Shown: in pieces, positions 1-11,464 of the stretch
Numbering within the stretch: position 1 is the first letter of the stretch
How the letters are laid out: every line of letters starts with the position of its first letter
NCBI GenBank assembly: GCA_027382625.1
Contig: JAJKFJ010021810.1
Location: 62,001 to 126,000, forward strand
Reading direction: 5' to 3'
DNA length: 64,000 nt
Source of the DNA: Tetmemena sp. SeJ-2015
Taxonomy: Eukaryota; Ciliophora; Spirotrichea; Sporadotrichida; Oxytrichidae
Notes under the pieces: model-generated
Database searches by the model: none
Seen by the model: only the letters and a program-made list of their open reading frames with translations
What the model was told of the DNA's origin: nothing
Position numbers and translations under genes: made by a program

Positions 1-253
1 CTCAAGTAGCAAATGATGAAGTAGATCTTGTTAGCTACCTAAGAAGTTTCAATCAAAATGTTTCTCTTTCTTTCTCTCTCTTTATGATTTCAATTTATAT
101 ATTCTCGCTCTTTCACTAACAAATATGCAGCCGAAGCAGCTCTTCTCACTCTTAAATACTGAATCTATTGCCACTTCTCTTCACTCTCTATTCAAATTCT
201 GTCTCATTTGATCGGATATCAGGTGTAAAGGCTTACTATAAATAAATCGGCTA

Positions 254-1899
254 TCAAGAACTAAGCATACTTATGAGTGCTATATAAGCAGCCCATAACC
301 CACCAATTGTCCCATATGCGAAAGCGCAGTAGCAAAACACTCTCTCATCATGAGTTATCTTAGTCTCCGAAAGTCTTGAAGTAAAAGCAATTGGGAACAC
401 AAAGGTCACCATGCCTCCTAATATAGCTCCACTTAAGTTTAAGAACTGACCTATATTTGTAATATAGAAAGCAAAAATGCAGGTCACTAGGGTCATTGAT
501 ATTCGTGTGAGTGCTGACTTGAGTTGCGGGTGTTTTTAACTCTCTGGGATATTCTTGTAGAATGGGATTAAGTTTAAGATCTTATAAGTAGGGATGATTT
601 ATATGCAGTAGGTGCAGAGGATTCCCACTGAGTAGAATAGTTGCACAAGGCGAGAGAGCAAGCCAGGTCTGAGATTTAAAAGTATAATAGCCTTTGTTTC
701 TTAAGCATAAGCCGAATAAGAGAGAACTCCTAAAGATAGTATCAAGATAGCTGTAAGAGTTATTGCTCTTGCTAGAGAGTGAGTAAATCTCTTGGGCGCA
801 TCTTCCATCTGCTAGTGAATTTCCAAAGCAACCACGTTACCCTCAAACATAAACATGGAGATTCCAAAGAAGTAAGGGAGACCACTTAGATTGAAATAGG
901 AAAGGTCCCTCTCGATTGTTGGATAATTAATTTCCTGTATATCAGAGAGTAACACATAAGCTAGAGCAACCGAAATAGAACAGATTGCAGTAGCTGAGAT
1001 ATACGACACCTATTTCATGCTTTCAAAAGTGCTAAGTGGTGCTAGTGCCATGAAAGCAAAGATAACAATAAAGAATCTTCTAGTCGATGATCCTTCTAAA
1101 AATAAAAACTAAATAAAGAGAGAATAATTACTCCAAAAATTTTCCATGAAATTGATAATTCCTTTTTAAAATATATTGATCAGAATTTTGAATTTTTTAT
1201 AATAACATCATAATCTACTATTCATAAGATTTGCCTAATCAATTAAATGGACTTCTTTTCTTTAAGATCATGACTTAATTTTGCTCTAAAAATTATTATT
1301 TTCGTCTTTTATAAAGAAAACATATAATATTCTACTGAATGATTGAGGACATCTTGCAATTGCTCAACGAAAAACATGACATAGCCTATACAGCACAAAA
1401 ACTGTGCTAAAAATATGCATATAGATGCCGCAATTCTTCCCCACCTCCCAAAGCAAGCTTCCCCTAGATCAGAAAATGACTTTACTTTATTCCCGTAAAA
1501 GTACTTTGCCTTTGTTTGAAGTGACACCGTGTAGTAGTTTAATGAGGCATTCATTATAATTATCGCAGTAGCAAGTAAGTAGCCGACTTTCATATAGCCA
1601 AATGGAGATGCTAAGATGCCCAGACCCACGAATGATTTGAGAATATTTACTGTTGTAAGAGTAAAGCCAGTCTTAGGAAACAAATCTGTCTTTGATAGCT
1701 CGCTGTTTTAGTCAGAAAAGGCTGAAGTTGAGTCTCTCCTCTTCAATTGACTTTACTCGCCTTCAGGGTCATTGATCGCACCATAGTTTTAGTCAGTTTA
1801 AGCTAGACTTGCTAAAGATGAATCCAAAGGTTGAGCGAGCGAGACATTCTGAGAATGATACTAATCCGGCTTTGCTAAATTTTTATTTTAAGTGTCCAT
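254..1899 (-). CDS. Amino-acid/auxin permease family transporter (SLC36/SLC38-like)
   Basis: Multi-pass membrane transporter of the AAAP family, expected to move neutral amino acids with H+ or Na+. The start ATG (1897-1899) opens a hydrophilic Gln/Ser-rich tail of about 70 residues. Next comes the family signature around KSFVGLGILASPFGYM (1590-1660), where small glycines break the first helix. Further helices follow, including FFIVIFAFMALAPLSTFES and GGLWAAYIALISMLSS, up to the TGA at 254-256. A GT-AG intron lies at about 1095-1130. Between about 1130 and 1310 the frame is lost and I could not place the intron or IES responsible. All Gln codons seen are TAA/TAG or CAA/CAG. Family assignment is from motif and hydropathy; the substrate is not known. 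Confidence 0.75.
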
Positions 1900-1995
1900 T
1901 TAAGTTAAGTCTAATCTTTCATTTCTTAGTGATAAAGTTTACTTTAAATTAATAATTAACTTAATTAAGTGGTGATTAACACACGGGAGCTCCTA

Positions 1996-3057
1996 TCACA
2001 CATCGGCTGCTTCTAGTTTATGAGACTTATTCTTCTTTGTGAACTTATACAATAATAATATTTCGTGCATTAAACTTTCTAGTAGCGAGAGTGGTAATGT
2101 CTTGCTGTTGGATAAAGATCTTGGCTCTCTTGTCTCCGATCTCTGTGGTGTACATATTCTTGTTGAACCTCTTCTTGTCTGGATTAAGAACCTTGGGCTT
2201 TTTACAAGCGTTCTTGTAGAGGTCGGTGGATGCTATCTAGTGTCTTCTCAGTTTCAAGTTGAAGCTAGGGCCAATTTCCTTTAATTCAATTTGCTTCTTA
2301 AGCACACCTGGCTCACTGATTTGAGGCACCTCGTATTATCTAGCTTATATGGTAGAGTCGTCAATTGAGTTGAAGACCAATACTCTCTTCATCTCCACGA
2401 TGTTCGCTTCCTCAAGCACATTCATGTGAAAGAGCTCTGATAAAATTTAAGTGAAAATAGTTGCTTACCATAGAGCAAGTTCTTTATCCTTTGGTGCTTC
2501 TCTGAGAATTCGAAATGCTCACCTTAGAACATGATGATAGGCTTAAGCTCTCTGGAAACTTCACTCACTGCAAACTCCTCCATAGATTTGAAGTTCTCAA
2601 CTCCAAACTCGAACATGTCTAGAACTCTCTTATCAAATATTCTTCCGAGCACTAGGTTATCTGGTCTCTTCTTCTAGTGGTTTCCAAAGCAAATCAAACT
2701 GCAATCATGCTTATTAGCAAACACCTCGAGGGGTCCCTAGTTTTCAAAGGGATGCATGTCGTGGGTCTTCTTCATGAATATTCTTGACCTGTCTTCCTGT
2801 CCTCTAAGAATGTGAAGATCCTTAATGAGTGAGTTGATGGTGGCGCTGGACTTATTTCCCTTGATGAAAATTGAAGTCTTAGGGTTCTCCACTACCTTAG
2901 GCGCCTTTCTCTCCATGATCTTCCTGCCCTTGTGGGTCTTGGCTTTTCTGATTTCCTTGGATTTAAGAGCGAGTCCCACATCAGATGACTTCTTTCCCTT
3001 TCCTTGGTCCTTCTTGCCACCTGTCTTGTTGCCTTTCTGATTGATATGTTTTCCCAT
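1996..3057 (-). CDS. RPF2: Ribosome production factor 2 homologue (Brix domain)
   Basis: Nucleolar 60S assembly factor that with Rrs1 recruits the 5S RNP to pre-ribosomes. A Lys-rich N-terminus leads to the conserved RIFMKKTHDMHPFEN block, then LVLGRIFDKRVLDMFEFG, FAVSEVSRELKPIIMFQG and, near the C-terminus, the KNMYTTEIGDKRAKIF stretch. A GT-AG intron sits at 2437-2468 (joins LLY to ELFHMN). An IES of 31 bp is flanked by AAGTT pointers (plus-strand AACTT at 2042-2046 and 2073-2077); without its removal the end is nonsense, with removal the protein ends ATRKFTKKNKSHKLEAADV-stop. The net coding length is 999 bp, exactly 333 codons, which supports both excisions. Closely followed by the Rab-like gene on the same strand. 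Confidence 0.9.
2047..2077. other. IES in RPF2, pointer AACTT
   Basis: Direct repeats AACTT at 2042-2046 and 2073-2077 bound a 31-bp unit without GT-AG ends. Deleting one unit restores the conserved Rpf2 C-terminus and a TGA stop. Confidence 0.85.
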
Positions 3058-3298
3058 ATTTAATAAACTACTTAATATGATAAAAATTCCTTATTAAGAG
3101 GACTTCAAAGTTAGAGAAAGTAGATTAAGATTTCTAAATTAAGTGCAAGCTTGAATAGTAAATGATATTCGATTAAAACATATTCAGAAAAGGATACTTA
3201 TGAATCGGAGACGATCCATAAACTTGGTTTATTTTGATATTTGCTATTATTGAGCATCTCTAACAGAGATTGCAACAACATATAGTAACTTGCTTATT

Positions 3299-3974
3299 TC
3301 AGACGGTGGCTCTAAGTTCCTCCTTATCGAATCTTGCTTAGATCTCTAACGCTAACTTGTTGAATAAATCTTCAATGTTTCCGTCATTAAGCGCTGCCGA
3401 AGTTTCAAAGAACATGGCTTTGTCTCTAGCCATCTCTTTGCCCTAGTCAATAGTGACTCGTCTTTCTTATTTTTCCACATCAGATTTATTACCTACGACG
3501 AACTTAATCATCTTTTCTATGTTGCAATTTTCATCCAAGCGTTAGAGCCATTAAGGAATCGATTTAAAGCTGTCGTCATCAGTCACTGAATAAACCACTA
3601 TAGCTGCATGGGCATTCTATAAACAACTTAAATACACCTTAGCATTGAAGTAATAAACTTACTCTGTAGTAAAGTGGAGCTAGTGCTTGGTACTTCTCTC
3701 CTCCAGCCGTGTCCCAAATGTACATGCACAGCACTTTACCGTCTCTCCCGACCACCTTTTTCTCAAAGTATGCTGCTCCGACTGTGTTTTAATTATACTC
3801 GTCGAAATTTCCCGAAGTGAATCTTTTGGCTATGGAAGTTTTACCCACGCCTGAGTTTCCGATTAGCACTATCTTAGCATAGTCAAGTTTCTTATCCTCT
3901 CCTTGATCTTTGATGTGAAGCTGGTTCTTGACTGATTCTCTGGGTCTCTTAGGCTTCTTATTACAGTTTCCCAT
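3299..3974 (-). CDS. Rab-like small GTPase with possible N-terminal acylation
   Basis: Ras-superfamily GTPase of Rab type, a switch for vesicle traffic. About 30 extra residues precede the G domain. P-loop GNSGVGKTS, then switch II WDTAGGEKYQALAPLYYR, NKSD (as GNKSDVE) and ETSAAL are all present. One GT-AG intron at 3617-3662 separates YYR from NAHAAIVVYS. The net length is 630 bp, 209 residues. Oddities: the protein begins MGNC, a plausible myristoylation/palmitoylation site, and ends ELRATV-TGA without the usual C-terminal prenylation cysteines. Immediately after the TGA, in the same frame, comes NKQVTICCCNLC, so read-through or an unseen excision cannot be excluded. The Rab subfamily is not assigned. 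Confidence 0.85.
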
Positions 3975-4190
3975 TATATCACGAATGTCCTTATTATAAT
4001 TTTAAATATATCAATTTTATTTTCACTTTGCAATCAGAAATTTAATCTCCTCTTAGTCAGAAGGAACAAAATGATTTATGTAGGATGGATTTACTAAACT
4101 AAGAGCTATTTTTACTACTAAGAGATTCAAAGCACTACTAGATAAATGAATAATCATTTCAATATCCTCTTTGAAGAAGAGAACTTACAA

Positions 4191-4436
4191 TCATTATTCT
4201 GGAATAATTACTGAACCTGAAGAAGAATGATAATTAGTAGAGGAGGATCCCTGAGTGGGTACGCTGCCGCTTCCAATAGTTCCATTACTGTTTTAGCTTT
4301 GACCACCCTAGCTTGTAGTGATCTTGGGATTTTCATTTCTGCTTGCCAAACTCACTTAGTCTAATTGCTACGCTAGCTTTTTCTTAAATGTTGTCTTCGA
4401 TCCAAAATAAATAGGACTACTAATTTAAGTCTCAAA
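4191..4436 (-). CDS. Gln/Ser-rich gene tail cut by the palindrome
   Basis: Open frame on the minus strand running out of the left arm of the palindrome, reading ISSPIYFGSKTTFKKKLAQQ, then a Ser/Gly/Gln-rich tail, to TGA at 4191-4193. Two of its Gln codons are TAG and several are TAA, as in the neighbours. No start codon is present, so this is the last MDS of a gene whose earlier part lies across the palindrome (perhaps in 6.3-6.8 kb) or elsewhere. Function unknown. Confidence 0.5.
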
Positions 4437-5901
4437 AAATATTATAGATTTAGCGTTGATTTTGCGAAATTCTTTTTAAAATTTATTACCAGTACTTATA
4501 GTTAAGTTTTTATTGATGAGATTCCTACTGTAGTTCTTCATTCTCCTTGGCTGTTGAAAAGTGGTCTTTTTGCGCCATCTAGGGCTCATTGGTAGCTCTT
4601 GCAAAATTAGCTGGACTTTATCCTGTGCGTTGACCCTCTATCTGCTTTCCTCATGGAGTTAACTGGACTTTAATGTGGCAGGTGCCAATTGTTCATAAAT
4701 GCAACCCCCTAATTATTTTGCCCTCACAAATTGAGGATTCAGCCAGAGTCAACAGGATCATTGTTTCTCCCCTTGAGATGAGCGTTCGATTGATACCCAT
4801 ATTGCTAGGGTTTAGAGAATAAAAATATAATTTGAATTTAGAGATGCTTTATTTAAAAATTATATCATACTAAAAAAACAATGTAAAGCTGATTGACTTT
4901 GGATTTGCTAAAAAATAAAAAAAACTAAAATTATTTGAACTATAATAGAAGAAAAAAAGAATTTTTAGAGATGGAGTTGATAATATCTGAGAAACAGAAT
5001 GGTTTTTAGAAATTATTTAAAGTTAGAAATGGTTTATCATAATTTTCAGACGTTATAAATCACACTTTTTAATTAATTAGTTAATCAGTAATCGCTAATT
5101 AAAAAACCACTGATCTGGGGTGGGGTTCGAACATCCGTCCTCCAATCATAAATCAGACTCAATAGTAGGAATAGCGGAGTCTGATTTATGATTGGAGGAC
5201 GGATGTTCGAACCCCACCCCAGATCAGTGGTTTTTTAATTAGCGATTACTGATTAACTAATTAATTAAAAAGTGTGATTTATAACGTCTGAAAATTATGA
5301 TAAACCATTTCTAACTTTAAATAATTTCTAAAAACCATTCTGTTTCTCAGATATTATCAACTCCATCTCTAAAAATTCTTTTTTTCTTCTATTATAGTTC
5401 AAATAATTTTAGTTTTTTTTATTTTTTAGCAAATCCAAAGTCAATCAGCTTTACATTGTTTTTTTAGTATGATATAATTTTTAAATAAAGCATCTCTAAA
5501 TTCAAATTATATTTTTATTCTCTAAACCCTAGCAATATGGGTATCAATCGAACGCTCATCTCAAGGGGAGAAACAATGATCCTGTTGACTCCTGGCTGAA
5601 TCCTCAATTTGTGAGGGCAAAATAATTAGGGGGTTGCATTTATGAACAATTGGCACCTGCCACATTAAAGTCCAGTTAACTCCATGAGGAAAGCAGATAG
5701 AGGGTCAACGCACAGGATAAAGTCCAGCTAATTTTGCAAGAGCTATCCAATGAGCCCTAGATGGCGCAAAAAGACCACTTTTCAACAGCCAAGGAGAATG
5801 AAGAACTACAGTAGGAATCTCATCAATAAAAACTTAACTATAAGTACTGGTAATAAATTTTAAAAAGAATTTCGCAAAATCAACGCTAAATCTATAATAT
5901 T
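4436..5901. repeat. Long palindrome (foldback element), two 725-bp arms
   Basis: Left arm 4436-5160 and right arm 5177-5901 are near-identical reverse complements around a 16-bp spacer (5161-5176). Differences are a handful of single-base changes and indels, for example near 4590/5746 and 4750/5592. The inner arm contains GGGGTTCGAAC (and its complement), which resembles a tRNA T-loop/B-box. No long ORF is seen in the arms. The outer ends read AATATTATAGATTTAGCGTT and match the ends of the foldback element at 18.0-18.9 kb, so the two belong to one family. It abuts a coding tail and is expected to be eliminated during macronuclear development. Confidence 0.9.
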
Positions 5902-6853
5902 GAGATTTAAGATTCACTAGTAATTTTAACTTGCTACTATTTGCAAGAGTAAATTAAAATATTGTGAAAATAACAACAGTTTAATGTCAGTTTATAGTGG
6001 TTTTGCAACTCGCAAGCAGGAATCTATATACAACCAGCTGCTTCAAAAACTTATTCAACTACTAACGCACAAAATAGCTTCTTCCATTCCATATCACGAT
6101 CTCGGGTAGTATCTAAACGGATAAGATTCCAACTTAAAGAAAGGATCTAATCCAACGCAAGTCGCCATTAATTAAATAGTCTAAGGAGACGCAAAGAGTC
6201 TACAAGAAAATAAGAAAAATTAACAGAGAGAAAAATCACCACAGAGAGAGAATAATCTTATCACACAAATAGATGAATCTAAATAAGAAAGGAGCAACTC
6301 TTGAAGCAAGAGAAGAAATGAAAACGACTAGTAAGTGATAAATGATTAAAAATCCCACCTAACCAACAAAGGAAACAATCAGTAGTAGCCTGTATTGACA
6401 TCATAGTTGCTAAATAATTATGGCAATCCAAATTAGTCTCTCTAAGAAGCAAATCCAGACTCTGATAAAGGCTCTGACACCACTTCTTGCATCAATCATC
6501 AGCTTTCCTAGATATCGTGGCATAAAAGTGTGAATCAAAGTTCCCAAGCATTTTAGTAATTTGGGTAAAATAAGAATCCCGTATCTGGAATCTTCATAAA
6601 ATTTGATGAGAACAAGTGGGCGAAGCAATTAGTGAAGGTGTTTAAGACTCTTCACCTAATGGAGAAATCCAAGTACCTAGAACCACATTTTTCAGTCTTT
6701 GTGAGACCAATTGTAGCCTACTGTCTTAAGGCTCACAATATGCGGCAGTCTGATCTGGGTTCTCTTTTAAATATGAATTATGAAATAAATACTACAACAA
6801 ACAGAAGATAAGATATAGTGTATTGAATTTTTTGAACAAACACAAACAACACT
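5902..6853. other. Unassigned spacer with weak minus-strand coding signal
   Basis: Between the palindrome and the Gln-rich gene. Minus-strand frames at about 6300-6840 stay open for 60-70 codons (for example RPLVLIKFYEDSRYGILIL near 6610), but the composition does not identify a protein and frames are broken by TGA. It could hold earlier exons of the gene whose tail lies at 4191-4436. I see no RNA gene here. Confidence 0.3.
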
Positions 6854-8217
6854 ATGTACATGGATACTGTGCAAGAAGAAGAAGGGCCTGATGATGACAT
6901 GGAGAGGGAAAGCAACGAAAGTAAGAGCAACTCTTTCATCTATGGAGAGAGGAATAATCCAGCCAAAAAAGAGAAAGTAGAAGTAACTAAGTTTAAGGCA
7001 TAGAGGAGGAGTATATCTCAATAGAGGGAGAGAGTCAAGTCAAAGAACTAGAGCAGATCCAACTCAATCAACTTCATTGAGGAATATGGGTAAAGGCCTG
7101 CAGATCAGTATGGATAAGTGGATGCTTAATCTAGAGGAGAGGGGATTGATACATATTCAGATAAAAACTCCAAAGCTTTATCATTCAAGGGGAGTGAAAA
7201 GGAAAATAAAGTTTAGGGATTAAGAGTTAACAGAAAGGGGTAAAACTAGAATCCTTATGACTCTAGCCAAATTTAGAGTGAGTAGTATTAATTATAATAA
7301 AGTATTCCCTCACTTACAGAGATTAAACCAAGCATAGACCGAAGACATCGGGAAACCATGCGACTATTCAAAACTAATAGCTAAAGTAGCAACCAATTCA
7401 ATAGTCGCCAAAGACTTCTGAAGGAGTGTCCACTTTTCTAGAGGGAATGTTTGAGAGCAAGGGCTTCATTCCAACCACACTCAGAAATGAATATATCACT
7501 CAGATAAATTATTATGGTACCTCTGGAGGCGTCATAAACACTAACATAACTCACCAGCCCCATCCTACTGCTCTTAAATCGATAAATGAAAGTGTTAACA
7601 GTCATTTCACTGGTCAAAATGCTAACACTTAAAGCTTATCCCCTAATTATAACAGCAAGCGATTAGTCAAGTCGCGATCCAAGAAGAGAGATCCTAGACA
7701 AATCAGAGTTCAAAAGTTACAGTAGCAGCTTCTGATAGAGACAGAAAGGAATTAAGCTTAAAGGGATGAGGCTCTAGATAAAATTAATAAATTGATTTAC
7801 AACCCTCAGCAGTAGTTAATGTAAGGTTCTGGCATATAAAATCAAGCCAACCCTGTGCTAAGACCAGTCACAGTGGCTCAAATGAAGACGAACAAGTTTG
7901 TAAAGCGGTACAAATAAACTCCCCACTCTCAAGTGAGAGAGGATAGGCAGTATGAGAGAGAAGGATAGAATAATATATCTTCCTTGTAATCTGGTTCTAC
8001 TCTTCAAGATTTATTTTAAGACAGTACTCTTGATTAGTCAATTCAAAACGGAAATATTTAAAAATCATTGCTATTTTAAAGTAGGACACAAGATAGATCC
8101 CTTAAAGAAATAACTTAAGGGAGTCGCTTACTCGATAAACAGTAAATATCAACTAAGATATTTAGTCTACGTTCTTTACAAAAGAGAACATTGCATAAAA
8201 CTAGTACAAGCAGTTGA
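6854..8217 (+). CDS. Gln/Ser/Asn-rich hypothetical protein
   Basis: The start is the ATG at 6854 in an MYMDTVQEEEGPDDDMERES context. One GT-AG intron is placed at 7278-7321 (GTGAGT...ACAGAG), which joins two Gln-rich frames and gives 1320 bp net, 439 residues and a TGA at 8215-8217. The protein is hydrophilic throughout with basic stretches (RRSISQQRERVKSKNQSRS; KRLVKSRSKKRDPRQ) and a Gln-rich helical segment near residue 260, which suggests a cytoskeletal or nuclear protein. No signal peptide, membrane segment or recognisable domain. Many Gln codons are TAA/TAG. Function unknown. Confidence 0.65.
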
Positions 8218-8458
8218 ACTCATAGACAAGAAAATTTGTGAAGCAAAATAATCTGAATAATTAATTCAGTAACAACGTTCAACAAAGTGACGCAAGACAG
8301 CTTTTGCGACACATGATAAAAGAAAAGTAAAACTAAACTGGTGACTGTACAATTTAAGAAATCTAGGATATGTGACGATAAATTCCTTTATTCAATACAA
8401 AGATTCAATTCATCTCAATGCTTTGCAAAAGATAGTGAAAATAAGTATAGGCTAGATT

Positions 8459-8909
8459 ATCTATCTCTTCTTGACTTCCTTGATCCGCTCTTCCTCTGCA
8501 ATTTGAGCATGGGTCTCAGCTAAGAGCAGCTCAATCTGTTGATTATTCTTTTTGAGTTCCTGCTGTGAGATTAAACCCCCTCCACCAACTTTGATGTTCT
8601 CCGACTGTAAGTGCTCTTCTATGAAATCTACTCCTCCAGTTCCGAATTTCGCATTTAGATTCTTAACTTGCAAACTCCCATACTATTTCTCGATCTGCTG
8701 CTTTTTCTTTTCAAATTCCATCTATAAGGATTAATGAATTCTATTGGCTATCCTACTCTTATAGATTCCTTTTGCTTTATCATCTCCATCAAACTAGCCT
8801 GCCCATCGTTAAAATCCTTGGTAGTGCTATTCCCCACACTAAGTTAAGCTGTTTGTGAAGCAGGTCCAGTCTTAGAGTTTTGAGAAGTTGTTGGCTATGT
8901 TGATGCCAT
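8459..8909 (-). CDS. XAP5/FAM50 homologue, N-terminal MDS (scrambled gene, piece 1)
   Basis: First piece of an XAP5-family nuclear protein (mammalian FAM50A/B; chromatin or splicing associated). ATG at 8907-8909; a Ser/Thr/Gln-rich leader, one GT-AG intron at 8722-8756, then the family N-terminal block: SIRMEFEKKKQQIEKQYGS, NAKFGTGGVDFIEEHLQSE, and LISQQELKKNNQQ. The piece ends at the 11-bp pointer ATCTATCTCTT (8459-8469). The same 11 bp recur at 13254-13264, where the rest of the protein begins. Joined there the frame reads EERIKEVKKRQMKEEEKRSK. The joined gene is 1227 bp after removal of introns and one IES, exactly 409 codons. On the minus strand this N-terminal piece lies downstream of the C-terminal piece, so the order is permuted. 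Confidence 0.88.
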
Positions 8910-9461
8910 TTAAATTGTTAAATTATTTAAAGCTGTAATTATATTCGTTCATTGGGTCTTATATTCTGTGCTTTCTTGAACTTTATAATCAATTAAATTA
9001 AGTAGAACAAACTAAACCATAATGGAATGACGCTTAATCACTTGCTCAAGAGAATGTTTCTCATAAACATATGCCTTTTGACATAATAAATTGTAGTCGA
9101 TGGAGTTTAAGTTTAGTGAGATGTCCTCTCAAGTATAAGCAACATGATAGGAGATATCCACCTGGGCTTGCGCTTCATCTTGGGCTCAGACTAAGAACCT
9201 CCAACATCCAATTCTCAAATTTTTGCTACCTTATCAGCAGATAAAGCTTCCCTAGTTAGTTGTTACTAAATAGGAAAGCGAACCAATCAAGATTTGATTA
9301 TACTATCTAGTATAAACTCATCTCATCACTCCTCCTATTGAGCGATGTGGGTGAGATTTAGGAAGGTAGAAAGATTCATGACTAGATTTGCTAGACTATT
9401 CTTAATAATTTATTCTAAGTCTCATCTTAAAGCAGGCAGTGCAGTAATCAAAATTTCACAA

Positions 9462-11364
9462 ATGGAAACTTTAATTCAAGGCTAATCTTAACCAGAGGGA
9501 AACAACGGTGCACTCAAAGAAACGAGTTCTAACCTCCAAGGCACATCTGCTCTTTATGGAGTCTCAGCCATCCCTGATGAAGGCTGTCACGAATACTCCA
9601 AGCCCTATCCTCCCTCGGTCCCACATAAGCTTGCAACCTTTGAGGGCTCTTTATAACCAACTACTGACTTTGATTGGGCTAATCCACTTCTGACAGACCA
9701 TTACTAGATCACCATGAGCTATGCTTACTGGAACAACAATAGACAAAACGACCATGCAGTCTTCGAGGCCTTTTTTAGGAAGAACCCCTTCAAGGGTAGG
9801 TTCACTGTTTAAATGACGAAATTACTTTATAATAAGTTTTTGCAGGTGTTGATGAAGTTATTCACTTCGTGAGAGAATTCAAATTCACAGAGGCTCATAT
9901 CGAGTATCTAAAGAGAGTGATGGGTAGCTCTTGCAGGCCTGAGTATTTTGAATGGCTCAAAAATGTGAACACCAAGGATGTCAAAGTTTATGGTGCTAGA
10001 GATGGAAGATTTGTATTTCCAAGAGAGCCACTTCTTAGATTAGAAGGCCCTCTCGTTATCCTTCAGCTCCTTGAAACTCCTTTGCTGAATCTTATAAACT
10101 TTTCGTCATTGGTCTGCACTAACGCTACTAGAATGAAATTTTTAGCCGGAGAGAGTAGATCATGTATTGAGTTCGGACTCAGAAGAGCTTAGGGCCCTAA
10201 TGGGGCGATGACTGCAAGCAAATATTCTTATCTAGGAGGATTCGATGGAACCAGTAACGATTACGCAGGCTTCCTCTATAACATCCCAGTAGTAGGTACT
10301 CATGCACACTCAAGATACATACTTAATCAATTTTTGAAAACACTCTTTTGTGATGTCATTCGATTCGGCTGACGCAATAGAGGACCATAAATATTTAGAC
10401 GGAGTCGATATTCTGGGCAGAGCGCTCCATTACAGGTCAGATTTGGGTTGGGATAAAACTGAGCTCTCTGAGTTATATGCTTTCGTCAGCTATGCTTGCT
10501 CTTTCCCAAACGCGTTTATCGCTTTGGTGGATTCTTACTCCACTCTAAACTCAGGAGTCAAAAACTTCCTCTGTGTCTATCTTGCCCTTCATGAACTTGG
10601 CTATAAAACTGGTAAATATGGTGTTAGACTGGACTCGGGAGACTTGGCATATCTAGCAGCTGAATCTAAGAAACTCTTTTTAGAAACTGGACAAAAATAT
10701 GGCAACGACTTTTCCCACATTATAGTCTTTGCTTCAAACGACATCAACGAGTCAGTATTGAGAAGACTGAACAGTGAAAATCACTAGCTGGATGCATTTG
10801 GAATCGGGACTAACCTAGTAACTTGCTAAGCTCAGCCTGCCTTGGGCATGGTTTATAAGTTGGTTGAAATTAATGGCGTACCTAAGATTAAACTGAGTGA
10901 CGAAGTTGAGAAGACAAGTCTGCCCGGCAAAAAGAAAGTGCTCAGAATTTATGAAAACAATAACAATCACACTCCTTCCTTCGACCTTATTTGTCTTGAG
11001 AATGAAGACTTGATAGAACAACTGAAGCGGCAAAACTCTATTAGAGTTTGGGTGCCTTTCAAGCAGGAACACCTAGAAGTGACTCCTTCAAGAATTGAAC
11101 TCATCACAGAGCTACTTATTGAGAATTCTTAACCAGTTTTCGTGCAGAAACCTATTTAGGAGAGGAGAGCTGCAGTAATGAGTGAGTTCAAGAACTTGGG
11201 AGGTGCAGAGAGAATCTTTCCAAATATTGTTTATCATTAACATTTGCATTTTTAGAATGTTATCTGAAGATGCAGATAAAGCAAAGGACTTCCACGTTTA
11301 TCTAAGTGACAAGCTAAACACGCTTCTTAACGAAACTCTAGAGAAGCTTAGCTTTGAAAAATGA
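9462..11364 (+). CDS. NAPRT: Nicotinate phosphoribosyltransferase
   Basis: Preiss-Handler enzyme joining nicotinate and PRPP to make nicotinate mononucleotide, with ATP hydrolysis; cytosolic NAD synthesis. Starts at ATG 9462. Recognisable blocks in order: [59 protein letters not shown]-type loop [31 protein letters not shown] (substrate-site histidine), [49 protein letters not shown], and the C-terminal [17 protein letters not shown]. Three IESs interrupt it, with pointers GTTT, ACACTC and AT. Removing 29, 34 and 31 bp leaves 1809 bp, 602 residues. No conventional introns seen. It lies wholly between the two pieces of the XAP5 gene. MDS order is collinear. Confidence 0.93.
9811..9839. other. 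NAPRT IES 1, pointer GTTT
   Basis: GTTT at 9807-9810 and 9836-9839. Removal joins GRFTV to FAGVDEV in frame. The insert lacks GT-AG ends and contains an in-frame TGA. Confidence 0.9.
10312..10345. other. NAPRT IES 2, pointer ACACTC
   Basis: ACACTC at 10306-10311 and 10340-10345. Removal of 34 bp gives GTHAHSFVMSF, the conserved substrate-site block. Confidence 0.92.
11228..11258. other. NAPRT IES 3, pointer AT
   Basis: AT at 11226-11227 and 11257-11258. Removal of 31 bp joins IFPN to [12 protein letters not shown] and makes the total coding length divisible by three. A GT-AG reading of the same stretch leads straight to a stop. Confidence 0.7.
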
Positions 11365-11464
11365 CAATAAGTATTTAAGTTTAACTGAGAGACTAAAAAA
11401 GAAGCCCTTTCTTTCATTTTTATAGATTCTTGAAACTCTTTACCTATACATTAGTGGAATTTAT

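Noticed and set aside
5110..5230. Functional tRNA gene at the palindrome centre
   Set aside because: Only a T-loop-like GGTTCGAAC is present. The flanking bases do not pair as a 5-bp T stem and no acceptor, D or anticodon arm with proper spacing can be drawn on either strand.
9807..9841. NAPRT insert 1 as a spliceosomal intron
   Set aside because: It has no GT-AG pair that keeps the frame, whereas the GTTT direct repeat does so exactly.
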